From Flavobacterium rivuli WB 3.3-2 = DSM 21788 (lineage in GTDB: Bacteria; Bacteroidota; Bacteroidia; Flavobacteriales; Flavobacteriaceae): a stretch of 64,000 nt of DNA. The stretch lies in NCBI RefSeq assembly GCF_000378485.1, contig NZ_KB899970.1, forward strand, positions 1 through 64,000, read 5' to 3'. The notes beneath the pieces are model-generated. The model saw only the letters and a program-made list of their open reading frames with translations, was not told the origin of the DNA and made no database searches. Both the position numbers and the translations under genes were made by a program. Positions 41,508-51,033 of the stretch are shown here, piece by piece. Position 1 is the stretch's first letter, and every line of letters starts with the position of its first letter.

Positions 41508-43343
41508 ATGAAAAAATTACTTTTACTATTACTTCTTACGGGCAGTATTGCATTCGCCCAGGCCGATAGGGTAGAACCGCCTTTTTGGTGGGCAGGGATG
41601 AATAACCCCGAACTTCAAATTATGTTCTATGGTAAAAACATAGCACAATACACACCATCGGTATCAAACAATGTGGTAATTACGGGCGTGGTTAAGACCG
41701 AAAACCCTAACTATATTTTTGTAACAATAGATACTAAAAACGTACCGGCATCTGATCTTGTTTTTTCGTTCAAAAACAAAAATAAGGTTGCCTTTACCCA
41801 GAAATATTCGCTTAAGAAGCGCAAAGCAAACTCAGGTTACAGGGACAGTTACGATTCGTGTGACATGATGTACCTTATTATGCCCGACCGTTTTGCTAAC
41901 GGAAATGCAGGTAATGACAATACTAAAAACACCAATGAAAAAGCCGACAGGAACAATCCTAACGGCCGCCACGGTGGCGATATAGAAGGTATAATTAAAA
42001 ACCTGGATTATATAAAAGAGCTGGGTGCTACAGCAGTTTGGGTTACGCCATTGTGCGAAGATAATGATGCACGGGGATCATATCATGGTTATGGCCAGAG
42101 CGATGTTTATAAAATAGACCCGCGCTATGGTACTAACGAAGATTACCTGCGCCTGTCATCTGAAGTAAAAAAGAAAGGCATGAAGCTGGTGCTTGATTAT
42201 GTTACCAACCATTGGGGTGCAGAGCACTGGATGTATAAAGATTTACCTATGTACAATTGGGTGCACCAGTTTCCGGGTTACTCGCAGTCTAATTACCGCA
42301 TGGCGACACAGTTTGATACCAACGCTTCTAAAATTGACCAGAGGCAGTGTGTAGACGGTTGGTTCGTACCAAGCATGCCCGATCTTAACCAAAGCAATCC
42401 ATTGGTGCTAAACTACCTTAAGCAAAATGCTATATGGTGGATTGAGTACGCCGACCTTGACGGTTTTCGTGTAGATACGTATTCATATAATGATAAAGAC
42501 GGTATCTCTAAATGGACAAAAGCTATTACAGACGAGTACCCTCATTTTAATATAGCAGGCGAAGTATGGATGAACGACCAGGCGCAAATGGCGTATTGGC
42601 AAAAAGACAGTAAAGTGGGCGCTATCGAGAGTTACAACTCACACCTGCCTACCGTTATGGACTTTACGGGTATGGATGCACTTGCCCAGGCTTTTAACGA
42701 AGATGATGCAGGCTGGGATAAAGGAACCATGAAAATGTACAACAATTTAGCGAACGACTTTTTGTACCCAAACATAAACAACCTGCTCATTTTTGCCGAG
42801 AATCATGATACAGGCCGTATAAACGAGATCTATAAAAACGATTTTAAAAAATACCGGATGGCTATGGCAATACTGGCTACCGAAAGGGGTATCCCTCAGT
42901 TGTATTATGGCAGCGAGATAGGTATGGCAGGCGATAAAGGCAAGGGCGATGGCGACATTCGTCATGACTTTCCCGGAGGTTGGGCTGCAGATGCGCACAA
43001 TGCCTTTACAGCGGCAGGCCGTAACGCTCAGGAAAAACAATATTTTGACCTTACGTCTAAACTATTTACCTGGAGAAAGAACAAAGAAGTTATTCATACC
43101 GGTAAAACCACACAGTACATACCCGATAATAATGTGTATGTATACTTTAGGTATAATGATAAAGAAACTGTTATGGTAGCGGTAAACAATAGTGGCGAAA
43201 GCAGGACGTTTAAGTCGGCGCGCTTTGCAGAGAGTATTAAAAACCATAAATCGGGTACAGATGTAATTACAGGTAAAACCGTAAATGTTACGGGCGATAT
43301 CACGATGGAGCCGAAGAGTGTAATAGTATTAGAACTGAAATAA
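41508..43343 (+). CDS. Periplasmic GH13 alpha-glucanase (SusA/neopullulanase-like)
   Basis: A 611-residue GH13 enzyme. The signal peptide ends GSIAFAQ without a lipobox, so it is periplasmic. The N-terminal cyclomaltodextrinase-type domain (about 25-115) starts RVEPPFWWAGMNNPELQIM. The barrel carries DYVTNHWG, DGFRVDTYS with nucleophile D323, GEVWMND with acid/base E352, and FAENHDTGR with D434. The C-terminal beta domain ends NVTGDITMEPKSVIVLELK. It should cut imported maltodextrins, cyclodextrins or pullulan-type oligosaccharides to maltose and glucose. It follows maltose phosphorylase on the same strand and precedes a second GH13 gene. Confidence 0.93.
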   Translation: MKKLLLLLLLTGSIAFAQADRVEPPFWWAGMNNPELQIMFYGKNIAQYTPSVSNNVVITGVVKTENPNYIFVTIDTKNVPASDLVFSFKNKNKVAFTQKYSLKKRKANSGYRDSYDSCDMMYLIMPDRFANGNAGNDNTKNTNEKADRNNPNGRHGGDIEGIIKNLDYIKELGATAVWVTPLCEDNDARGSYHGYGQSDVYKIDPRYGTNEDYLRLSSEVKKKGMKLVLDYVTNHWGAEHWMYKDLPMYNWVHQFPGYSQSNYRMATQFDTNASKIDQRQCVDGWFVPSMPDLNQSNPLVLNYLKQNAIWWIEYADLDGFRVDTYSYNDKDGISKWTKAITDEYPHFNIAGEVWMNDQAQMAYWQKDSKVGAIESYNSHLPTVMDFTGMDALAQAFNEDDAGWDKGTMKMYNNLANDFLYPNINNLLIFAENHDTGRINEIYKNDFKKYRMAMAILATERGIPQLYYGSEIGMAGDKGKGDGDIRHDFPGGWAADAHNAFTAAGRNAQEKQYFDLTSKLFTWRKNKEVIHTGKTTQYIPDNNVYVYFRYNDKETVMVAVNNSGESRTFKSARFAESIKNHKSGTDVITGKTVNVTGDITMEPKSVIVLELK

Positions 43344-43368
43344 GAAGCTATAATAAATCTTATTCTAT

Positions 43369-44808
43369 ATGAAAAAAATAGTAATAACCGCTCTTGCCCT
43401 TACTATGTTGTTGGGTTGCAAAGAGGAAAAGAAAACAGAAGCTGCAACCGAAACAACGACCACCACAGCAACGCTGCCACCGGTAAGTGATGCCGCAATG
43501 GAGAATGCTGTAATTTATGAAGCAAACATTCGTAACTATTCTAAAGAAGGTACTTTTAACGCCTTTACAAAAGACATTCCGGAGCTCAAAAAACTTGGGG
43601 TTAAGATATTATGGGTAATGCCTATTTATCCTATCTCAATGAAAAAAAGGAAAGCTACTGCCGACAAATCTATTGAGGATATTACCGACCCTAATGAAAA
43701 GAAAAAATACCTGGGCAGCTGGTATGCCATTACCGATTATACTGCGGTAAACCCTGATCTGGGTACGCTTGCGGATTTTCAGAAACTGGTAAAAACAGCG
43801 CACGATAACGGCATGTATGTAATCCTTGACTGGGTGGCTAACCATACCGGGTGGGACCATAAATGGATTACTGAACACCCAGAATATTACCAGCACAATG
43901 CCAAGGGCGAAGTAACCGACCCACTAAACCCTGAAACAGGCGAACCGTGGGGATGGACAGACGTGGCCCACCTTGAATATACCAACAAGAAAGTGTATGA
44001 GCCTATGAAGGATGCCATGCTGTACTGGGTTAAAGACCAGAACATAGATGGTTTCCGTTGTGATGTGGCCGATAATGTACCTGCCGATTTCTGGAATTTT
44101 GCGATACCTAAGCTTAAAGAAGTTAAGCCTTTGTTTATGCTTATGGAATCGGAAAAAGAGTATTTGCTGAAAGGCCAGTTTGATATGGGGTATGGTTTTG
44201 AAGCCCACCACGTAATGAACGATATAGCCCAGGGTAAAAAAACAGTTGCCGACTGGGATAAGCTTATGGTTAATCTTTCTAAAAAATATGAGAAAGACGA
44301 TATCATGATGAACCTTACCAGCAGCCATGATGAAAATGCATGGAACGGAAGCGAATATGAACGTATGGGCGATGCTGCCGGGGCTTTTGCGGCCCTAACT
44401 TACGTTATGCCGGGTATGCCGCTTATTTATACCGGTCAGGAGTATGATAATAAACGCCGCCTCAAATTTTTTGAGCAGGATCCTATAGAAAGAAAAAAAG
44501 GAAAAATGTTTGGTATCTATGAAAGACTGGGTGCCCTTAAAAACAATGACGAAGCGCTAAATGGCGGTAAAAAACCGGCATCGTATACAAGGCTTAAAAC
44601 TTCAAATGATAAAAAGATACTTGCTTTTGAGAGGAAAAAAGGAGGTAAAAAAGTATATTATATAGCCAACCTGACAAATCAGATATTGCAATTTAAAGTT
44701 CCTATAGCAGGTAGCTTTACAAATGCGGTAACAGGCGAACAAGTAACGCTTGAAAAAGGCCAAACAATTAATGCCACGCCATGGCAATATTGGGTTTTAA
44801 CCCAGTAA
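43369..44808 (+). CDS. Alpha-amylase lipoprotein (GH13, SusG-like)
   Basis: A 479-residue GH13 lipoprotein. The signal ends MLLGC (Cys17), followed by KEEKK, with acidic residues that suggest surface export. After a Thr-rich linker the barrel shows DWVANHTGWDH, DGFRCDVAD with nucleophile D232, LMESEKEYL with acid/base E260, and TSSHDENAW with D321. It is shorter than Bacteroides SusG and lacks an inserted CBM, but the place in the locus fits a surface amylase that feeds the SusC pore. It lies 25 bases after the SusA-like gene. Confidence 0.9.
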   Translation: MKKIVITALALTMLLGCKEEKKTEAATETTTTTATLPPVSDAAMENAVIYEANIRNYSKEGTFNAFTKDIPELKKLGVKILWVMPIYPISMKKRKATADKSIEDITDPNEKKKYLGSWYAITDYTAVNPDLGTLADFQKLVKTAHDNGMYVILDWVANHTGWDHKWITEHPEYYQHNAKGEVTDPLNPETGEPWGWTDVAHLEYTNKKVYEPMKDAMLYWVKDQNIDGFRCDVADNVPADFWNFAIPKLKEVKPLFMLMESEKEYLLKGQFDMGYGFEAHHVMNDIAQGKKTVADWDKLMVNLSKKYEKDDIMMNLTSSHDENAWNGSEYERMGDAAGAFAALTYVMPGMPLIYTGQEYDNKRRLKFFEQDPIERKKGKMFGIYERLGALKNNDEALNGGKKPASYTRLKTSNDKKILAFERKKGGKKVYYIANLTNQILQFKVPIAGSFTNAVTGEQVTLEKGQTINATPWQYWVLTQ

Positions 44809-44820
44809 AACAATAATACC

Positions 44821-44851
44821 GGCTGCGTAGCTATTGCGCAGCCATTTTTTT
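44821..44851 (+). terminator. Terminator after the GH13 lipoprotein gene
   Basis: GGCTGCG (44821-44827) pairs with CGCAGCC (44837-44843), followed by ATTTTTTT. A clear intrinsic terminator ends the plus-strand maltodextrin operon before the T9SS starch-binding gene. Confidence 0.85.
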
Positions 44852-44893
44852 AACCAATTCACTATAACGTTTTCTTTAATTTAAATTTTTTAC

Positions 44894-46039
44894 ATGATGA
44901 AAAAATTACTTTTATTGAGTGCAGTATTTTTAATGGGTACTGCAATGTCGTTCGCCCAGTTTGCAAACATTGGTATTTTAGGCGGATCTACAGTTACAGG
45001 CTGGGGATCGGATACCGATATGGTAACTACTGATGGTATAACGTATACCCTAAACAACGTGGTTATTTCTGTTCCTGATACAGATCCCGGAGTTAAATTC
45101 AGGCAGGATGATGGCTGGACGGTTAACTGGGGAAGTGCCGGGTTTCCTACCGGTACCGGTACACAGGGTGGTGCTAACATTCCGGCTACAAACAACACAT
45201 GGGATGTAACATTTAATATTACCACCGGTGCTTACACATTTGTTCCTGCGGGTGTGGTGTATGATGCAGTAGCGCTTATGGGGGCAGATGCTTCTGTAAC
45301 TTTTGCAACCAGCGACGGTGTTAATTATTTTGCAGATAACGTTATGCTACAGGCCGGGGCTATGGCCTTTAGGGTTAATGATGCAACAGTGGGTTGGGGT
45401 AGTTCATCATTCCCAACGGGAACAGCAGTTGAAGGCAGCGAAATACCTGTTTTAGACAATAGCTATAACATCACTTTTAATAAAACAACAGGTGTTTACA
45501 ACTTTGGTTACGTTACCATAAGCCTTATAGGTGCCGGTGTTGTTAACTGGGATACTGATACAGATCTTACTACTACAGATGGTGTAAACTATACTTTAAA
45601 CAATTTTACATTTGCAGGTGGCGAAGCTAAATTCAGGCTTAACCATGCGTGGGGAACAGGCTGGGGTGGTACAGAATTTCCTAACGGTACGGGTAGCACC
45701 GCAGGAGATGCGCCAAATCTTGTAATTACGGCAGGCACTTACAATGTAATGTTCAACAGGCTCACAGGCGATTATATGTTTATGGATGTTACAGCAGGGC
45801 TCAACAATATTGAGGCAGCTGTATTTAAAGTATACCCTAACCCTACACAAAGTGTTTGGAATTTTAGTGCAGGTAACAATGTTATCAGTAACCTGCAAAT
45901 TATAGATATTACCGGTAAAGTAGTTTATATGGCCAGTACTGCTTCTGTAGTAGATGCTACAGCTTTTGCATCAGGTGTTTATTTTGCAAAAGTAACATCG
46001 GCAAATGCCGTACAAACCATAAGAGTAATTAAGAATTAG
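44894..46039 (+). CDS. Secreted starch-binding-like protein with three repeats and T9SS domain
   Basis: A 381-residue secreted protein. After the signal peptide (ending MSFAQ) come three repeats of about 95 residues. Each has the pattern W-x-x-D-T-D / DGxxYxL / KFRxNxxWxxxWG / FPxGT / YxVxFNxxTGxYxF. The first has VKFRQDDGWTVNWG, the second MAFRVNDATVGWG and the third AKFRLNHAWGTGWG. This is the SusE/SusF type of carbohydrate-binding unit. A T9SS sorting domain (FKVYPNPTQSVWNFS to VQTIRVIKN) ends the protein. It likely gathers starch at the cell surface next to the amylases. It follows a terminator, so it has its own transcript. Confidence 0.88.
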   Translation: MMKKLLLLSAVFLMGTAMSFAQFANIGILGGSTVTGWGSDTDMVTTDGITYTLNNVVISVPDTDPGVKFRQDDGWTVNWGSAGFPTGTGTQGGANIPATNNTWDVTFNITTGAYTFVPAGVVYDAVALMGADASVTFATSDGVNYFADNVMLQAGAMAFRVNDATVGWGSSSFPTGTAVEGSEIPVLDNSYNITFNKTTGVYNFGYVTISLIGAGVVNWDTDTDLTTTDGVNYTLNNFTFAGGEAKFRLNHAWGTGWGGTEFPNGTGSTAGDAPNLVITAGTYNVMFNRLTGDYMFMDVTAGLNNIEAAVFKVYPNPTQSVWNFSAGNNVISNLQIIDITGKVVYMASTASVVDATAFASGVYFAKVTSANAVQTIRVIKN

Positions 46040-46060
46040 TGGGTTTATTTTTATTGATAG

Positions 46061-46098
46061 AAAAGCGCAGGCCATTACGGTTTGCGCTTTTTGCTTTT
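46061..46098 (+). terminator. Terminator of the starch-binding protein gene
   Basis: AAAAGCGCA (46061-46069) pairs with TGCGCTTTT (46083-46091); a second T-run follows to 46100. It lies 21 bases after the stop. Confidence 0.7.
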
Positions 46099-46144
46099 TT
46101 ATTATGCGAATTACACAAATAATAATATACTATAGTTTAATTTT

Positions 46145-46352
46145 TCACCACAACGGGCACAAGGTTTTTCACAAAGAGCACGAGGTTTAGCCAGATATTA
46201 TGAATAAAAATTTCAATCCTGGCAAGCAGGATTGAAGTCCACAATGCTTTGTTTATTAGCTTTGTGGACTCCCGCCTACGGTGGGCTATGCGTATACTGT
46301 ATTCATATCGCCTTGTGTTCTTAGTGAAAAACCTTGTGTCCTTAGTGGTAAA
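46145..46352. repeat. Nested palindromic element of about 208 bp
   Basis: The outer arms (46145-46185, with CACAAGGTTTTTCACAAAGA, and 46311-46352, its diverged inverse) enclose three hairpins. TCAATCCTG/CAGGATTGA lies at 46213-46235, AGTCCACAA/TTGTGGACT at 46236-46270 and CCCGCC/GGTGGG at 46271-46285. No coding frame fits it. A related arm appears at about 51546-51586. It looks like a small mobile or dispersed structured repeat. Confidence 0.6.
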
Positions 46353-46510
46353 CATCAGAAAAACGAATTGTCAACTACATGTTTATAAATAGTATTTAAA
46401 AATTCATTTGGGTAAAATTGCAGACGGTTATGACTTTCAGTTTATCTAACAGAAGAACAATACCATCTGTGACTAAATCTATTTATAATATCTTTACAAA
46501 AAATTATACT

Positions 46511-47197
46511 ATGGCGGCAATCCTTAAAATAGGGCATCGCGGTGCAAAAGGGCATGCGCCCGAAAATACTATGGCATCGTTTGCTAAGGCTTTAGAACTT
46601 GGCGTAGATGGTATAGAGCTCGATGTACATGTATGCGCCACCGGAGAACTTGTGGTAATTCATGATTTTACGGTAGACAGGGTTACTAATGGTACCGGCG
46701 AAGTGCATAAACTTTCGCTGGCACAATTAAAAGCACTTACTATAGAACGTGACCACTACATACCCACGCTTGATGAGGTGTACGATTTAATAAACAAACG
46801 CTGCTTTGTAAACATAGAACTCAAGGGCAGGCATACTGCTATACCCGTATCTGATTTTATAAATACTTATGTAAAAGAGAAGGGCTATGAATATGCTGAT
46901 TTTTTAGTATCCAGTTTTCAGCGCGAAGAATTGCAGGTAATGAGCGAGGTAAACCCTAATGTACATTTAGGTGTGCTTACACAGGCAAGCGTAACCCAGG
47001 CCTGGCAATGGGCAATGGAGTTTAAGGCTAAAGCCATACACCCACACTTTACGCTCCTTACAGAAAGCAACGTGCACAAGGCACAACAGGCCGGGCTTAA
47101 AGTGTATACCTGGACCATGAATGAACCCGAAGATATTGCCCGTATAAAAAACTATAATGTAGATGGCATCATCTCTGATTACCCCGAATTACTATGA
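46511..47197 (+). CDS. Glycerophosphodiester phosphodiesterase
   Basis: A GDPD of about 228 residues that splits glycerophosphodiesters to glycerol-3-phosphate and an alcohol. The start is the ATG at 46511, giving MAAILKIGHRGAKGHAPENT. The catalytic pair is in GHRG and PENT, with ELDVHVCATGE as the metal-binding strand and TVDRVTNGTG following. The upstream in-frame ATG at 46418 would add 31 residues unlike the family. Its stop overlaps the next start by 4 bases (ATGA), so the two genes form an operon. Confidence 0.93.
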   Translation: MAAILKIGHRGAKGHAPENTMASFAKALELGVDGIELDVHVCATGELVVIHDFTVDRVTNGTGEVHKLSLAQLKALTIERDHYIPTLDEVYDLINKRCFVNIELKGRHTAIPVSDFINTYVKEKGYEYADFLVSSFQREELQVMSEVNPNVHLGVLTQASVTQAWQWAMEFKAKAIHPHFTLLTESNVHKAQQAGLKVYTWTMNEPEDIARIKNYNVDGIISDYPELL

Positions 47198-48423
47198 GCA
47201 AAAAATATGATGTTATAATAGCCGGCGGTGGTGCGGCAGGATTTTTTACTGCCATTAATATTGCCGAAGCTAATCCTAAACTTAAAATAGCCATTTTAGA
47301 GCGCGGCAAAGAGACGCTTGCTAAAGTACGTGTTTCTGGTGGGGGCAGGTGCAATGTTACCCATGCGTGTTTTGTACCTAACGATTTGGTTAAGTTTTAC
47401 CCGCGTGGTGAGAAAGAACTGCGTGGGCCTTTTAACCGTTTTGGTGCAGGCGACACAATAGAGTGGTTTGAAAAACGCGGCGTAGAGCTAAAGACTGAAG
47501 ATGATGGCAGGATGTTTCCTGTAACAGACAGCTCTCAGACTATAATAGACTGTTTTAATGCGGCAGTAAAAAAAGCAGGTATACAAGTGCTTACGGGCGA
47601 AAGTATACAGTCGCTTTATAAGGGCGAGCATGCCTGGAAAATAGAAACCCAAAACGGTACTTTTATAGCGGATAAACTGGTAATGGCAACCGGAAGCAAC
47701 CCCAAAATGTGGGATATGCTGGCAGAACTTGGGCATACCATCATTCCGCCTGTACCATCGTTATTTACTTTTAATATTAAAGACCCAAGGATAAAAGATC
47801 TTATGGGTGTATCTGCATTGGCAACCGTAAAAGTCAAAAACTCCAAGCTCGAAGCGTCCGGCCCATTGCTTATTACCCATTGGGGTATGAGTGGCCCGGG
47901 AATATTAAGGCTGTCTGCCTGGGGAGCTTTAGAACTGTTTGCTAAGAGTTATCAATTTGTTATTCAGGTTAACTGGCTTAATGACGTTGATATTGATGAG
48001 TGTGATGTTATTTTAAAGGAACTGAAACAGGAACACGCTAAAAAAACCGTAAGTAAAAAATCGCCTTTCGATTTTCCTAACCGCTTGTGGGAAAGCCTTG
48101 TTACAGCAGCAAATATTGATGCCGAAACCAAGTGGGCAGACCTTACCCGTAATGAATTACAGGCACTGGCAGCACAGCTTGTTAATGGCGAATATAACGT
48201 AAACGGCAAAAGCACCTTTAAAGAGGAGTTTGTTACTGCAGGCGGTGTAGACCTTAAAGAGGTTAACTTTAAAACTATGCAAAGCAAGCGTGTAGAAAAC
48301 CTTTACTTTGCCGGAGAGGTTATAAACGTAGATGCCATAACAGGTGGTTTTAATTTTCAGAATGCATGGACAGGAGGTTTTATAGCTGCTGAAGCCATTG
48401 TAGAAAATAGCGGCTATTTATAA
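47194..48423 (+). CDS. FAD-dependent oxidoreductase (HI0933/YhiN family)
   Basis: A 409-residue flavoprotein of the HI0933-like (BaiN/YhiN) family. The FAD-binding GxGxxG-type motif is IIAGGGAAGFFTAINIAE at the N-terminus, with VSGGGRCNVTHA after the second helix. ATGSNPKMW and the C-terminal FAGEVINVDAITGGFNFQNA are also family hallmarks. The reaction in this organism is unknown. It starts inside the GDPD gene (ATGA overlap) and ends 3 bases before the acyltransferase gene. Confidence 0.92.
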   Translation: MSKKYDVIIAGGGAAGFFTAINIAEANPKLKIAILERGKETLAKVRVSGGGRCNVTHACFVPNDLVKFYPRGEKELRGPFNRFGAGDTIEWFEKRGVELKTEDDGRMFPVTDSSQTIIDCFNAAVKKAGIQVLTGESIQSLYKGEHAWKIETQNGTFIADKLVMATGSNPKMWDMLAELGHTIIPPVPSLFTFNIKDPRIKDLMGVSALATVKVKNSKLEASGPLLITHWGMSGPGILRLSAWGALELFAKSYQFVIQVNWLNDVDIDECDVILKELKQEHAKKTVSKKSPFDFPNRLWESLVTAANIDAETKWADLTRNELQALAAQLVNGEYNVNGKSTFKEEFVTAGGVDLKEVNFKTMQSKRVENLYFAGEVINVDAITGGFNFQNAWTGGFIAAEAIVENSGYL

Positions 48424-48426
48424 TAT

Positions 48427-50160
48427 ATGGAGCAAATTTATTTTAGGAAAGATATAGAAGGTTTGCGTGGCCTTTGTGTGCTTGCAATAATATTTGAACA
48501 CTTAGGGTTACTTTCCGGATTATCTATAGATGTTTTTTTTCTGATAAGTGGCTTCCTGATTACCGGGATTGTACAAAGGCAAAGAGAGGCGGGAACATTT
48601 TCTCTTAAAAGTTTTTATATCAGGCGTATACGCCGCATATTGCCCCTGCCATTATTTGTAAATGGTATTGTGCTTATTGCAGGTATTTTGATAATGCTGC
48701 CTGATGACCTTGAAAACTTAGCGGAAAGCGTTATAGCTACAAACTTTTTTTCTAATAATATTTTGCAGTACCTTACATTAGGAAGTTACTGGGCGGCAGA
48801 TGCTGGCTACAAACCGCTACTGCACACCTGGACATTAGGCATAGAGGAGCAATTTTATTTATTTTATCCTGTATTATTACTTTTTTTTAAAAGCAGGCGG
48901 TCGTTATTTATAGGGTTACTTGTGCTCACATTTGTATCATTGATTCTTTATTTCAATGCCGGGACCGAAATGTTCCGCTACTATTTTCCGCACACCCGGT
49001 TTTTCGAATTGGGCGCGGGCGGGTTAGCTTCTTTTGCTGTAAATGAACTAAAAAAAGCTAATGTAATACGGTTAATAGCTGTATTTGCAATGTTAGCATT
49101 AATGTTTTTAGGTGAGTTGCTTTCTATACCCTTTATTTACAGGTGTCCGCTTATAACTATTGCAACTGTACTGTTTCTTTTACCTACAAATACCACACCT
49201 CCACGTATATTGATTTTTATATTAGAGAACAGGATGGTGCGCAGTCTGGGAATTATAAGTTACAGTGTTTATATGTGGCACCAGCCAATACTGGCTTTTT
49301 TGCGTTATAGTATAAATCCGCAAATTACAGTAACATTTATAGTATGTTATTTAATAGTTGTAATAGTGCTTTCTATTATTACTTATTATACCATAGAGCA
49401 AACGTTTAGGTATAAGCAAAACACATCACAATTTGCTTTATTTACCTTTACAGGTACGTTGTTTTTAGCAACAACCATAACATCTTTAATAATTTATTTT
49501 AATGCTGGTGTAGTACGTCCGGTTCCTGAACTGGATATAAGAGGTAGTGAGAATGTTGTAAGGAATGCACACGCACTTTATAACGATAGTATATATAAGT
49601 TAGATAAACCTTTTGTAAAAAATGGCAAAAGGAAAATCCTAATAGTGGGCCATAGTTTTGCACGGGATTGGGCTAATGTGCTGTTACAGACGAAATATAA
49701 AAACTCCATTCAAATTTCGTATATCTATAAACTCCAATTGGCTAAAGATGCAAAGGAAAGAATACAGCAGGCCGATTTTATCTACTTTTCTCCAATGCAT
49801 AAAAAAGAATTTGAAATGCTAAGCCGGGAATTTTTTATAGATATGGATAAGGTAAAAATCACCGGATTTAAAAACTTTGGAGTTAATAATGGGGTATTTT
49901 ACACCAAAAGAGGAGACTATGATTATTGTAGCCAGAAGGTTGCTTTATCTCATAAATATATTAGGCTTAATGCGGCTTATAAAAAAGAATGGGGGGATAA
50001 ATATATAGACCTTATGGGTAAGGTTATGGCTAATGATGGTAAGGTACCCGTATTTACACCTAATTGTAAATTTATAAGCCAGGATTGTAAACATTTTACA
50101 AGGGCCGGTGCTAAGTGGTATGCCACACTTTACAATAAGCTTCCTGAACTGGAAAAATAG
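48427..50160 (+). CDS. Membrane acyltransferase (OafA-like) with SGNH domain
   Basis: A 577-residue protein. The N-terminal about 380 residues are an acyltransferase-3 domain with 10 membrane helices. They begin with RKDIEGLRGLCVLAIIFEHL and include TWTLGIEEQFYLFYP, which holds key residues. A C-terminal SGNH hydrolase-like domain has IVGHSFARDWANV, with the catalytic Ser at the GHS position. OafA-type proteins acetylate cell-wall polymers, LPS or exopolysaccharide. It is the last gene of the GDPD-flavoprotein-acyltransferase operon. Confidence 0.93.
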   Translation: MEQIYFRKDIEGLRGLCVLAIIFEHLGLLSGLSIDVFFLISGFLITGIVQRQREAGTFSLKSFYIRRIRRILPLPLFVNGIVLIAGILIMLPDDLENLAESVIATNFFSNNILQYLTLGSYWAADAGYKPLLHTWTLGIEEQFYLFYPVLLLFFKSRRSLFIGLLVLTFVSLILYFNAGTEMFRYYFPHTRFFELGAGGLASFAVNELKKANVIRLIAVFAMLALMFLGELLSIPFIYRCPLITIATVLFLLPTNTTPPRILIFILENRMVRSLGIISYSVYMWHQPILAFLRYSINPQITVTFIVCYLIVVIVLSIITYYTIEQTFRYKQNTSQFALFTFTGTLFLATTITSLIIYFNAGVVRPVPELDIRGSENVVRNAHALYNDSIYKLDKPFVKNGKRKILIVGHSFARDWANVLLQTKYKNSIQISYIYKLQLAKDAKERIQQADFIYFSPMHKKEFEMLSREFFIDMDKVKITGFKNFGVNNGVFYTKRGDYDYCSQKVALSHKYIRLNAAYKKEWGDKYIDLMGKVMANDGKVPVFTPNCKFISQDCKHFTRAGAKWYATLYNKLPELEK

Positions 50161-50171
50161 TAACTAAAATT

Positions 50172-50202
50172 AAAGGGAGGTGTATTACTACGCCTCCCTT
50201 TT
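50172..50202 (+). terminator. Terminator between acyltransferase and DUF4397-like lipoprotein
   Basis: AAAGGGAGG (50172-50180) pairs with CCTCCCTTT (50193-50201) around a 12-base loop, followed by T. It lies between two convergent genes. Confidence 0.7.
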
Positions 50203-50236
50203 CCAATTAACCTAATCTGATAAACAACCTAAAATC

Positions 50237-50935
50237 TTAATTATGAGGTATTACTTTTGTACTAAATGTATCATTACTGCCGGTAGGCGGAGTTGTAAAG
50301 CCTTTAGTGTAAATAGTGTATATTTTCCCTGCCCTAAGTGCAACAGACCTATCCTGAGCTAACGTGTCTTGGGTAGCAGTGGCTTTATAGGTAAAATCAT
50401 AGTTTCCTCCGGATACTTCAATAAACGGAGTAGCCTGTTTAAAGGCAAGCCCTGTTGCAAAAGTTTGCGTAGTGCCGGTAATATTAATAGGGGCAGCATC
50501 TGGCGAAAGGTTAATAAACCTTACGTAAGCTTTACTCGCTGTTGCCGATGTTAAGCTGTCACGGTAAGTAACAATCTCAATGTTGTTAAAAGTATTTACG
50601 GCAAAAGCAGTAAACGATTGCCCACGGGTAAGTGTAACAGCTTTTGTAGCAAGTGTTGTGCCCGATGCATTTTTTACAGCTAATATACGGTTACCCAAAG
50701 TAAAATTATAATAACCTGCCGCAGTAGCAAATGTAAGTGCATTGTCGTTTATCTTATTTGCATCGGCAAAAAAGAACAGGTCGCCGGATGCAGGGCTCGC
50801 GTTGGCAATAATACCATAAGCTGCTTCTGGCTGAGGATAAGAGACATAATCGTTTTCACTGTCTAATGAACATGATGATAGTGCCCCAATAGTCACTACG
50901 CAAAGTAGGAGTTTTTTTAAAAATGTAGTTTTCAT
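50237..50935 (-). CDS. DUF4397-type lipoprotein
   Basis: A lipoprotein of about 232 residues. The start taken is the ATG at 50935 (MKTTFLKKLLLCVV), which gives a signal ending ALSSC with the lipidated Cys22. The ATG at 50959 adds 8 residues before the signal. The body has two Ig-like halves with AYVRFINLSPDAAPINITG, the typical DUF4397 strand, and GKIYTIYTKGFTTPP near the end. Function is unknown; such proteins are common in gliding Bacteroidetes. It stands alone. Confidence 0.8.
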   Translation of the reverse strand: MKTTFLKKLLLCVVTIGALSSCSLDSENDYVSYPQPEAAYGIIANASPASGDLFFFADANKINDNALTFATAAGYYNFTLGNRILAVKNASGTTLATKAVTLTRGQSFTAFAVNTFNNIEIVTYRDSLTSATASKAYVRFINLSPDAAPINITGTTQTFATGLAFKQATPFIEVSGGNYDFTYKATATQDTLAQDRSVALRAGKIYTIYTKGFTTPPTGSNDTFSTKVIPHN

Positions 50936-51033
50936 AGTGTTTAGCTTATTTTCAACCAAGATGCATAAACACTAAAAGGGTTGCGTAAAAAAAATAATTT
51001 TTAACGTTTTTTAACTTTACCTAAGCACTGTAG

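Noticed and set aside
41395..46352. A CRISPR array in the repeat-rich gaps
   Set aside because: The repeats are inverted pairs, not direct repeats with uniform spacers, and no cas gene is present.
46418..46510. N-terminal extension of the GDPD protein from the ATG at 46418
   Set aside because: The 31 added residues have no similarity to the family and no promoter or leader signal supports that start; the ATG at 46511 gives the usual N-terminus.
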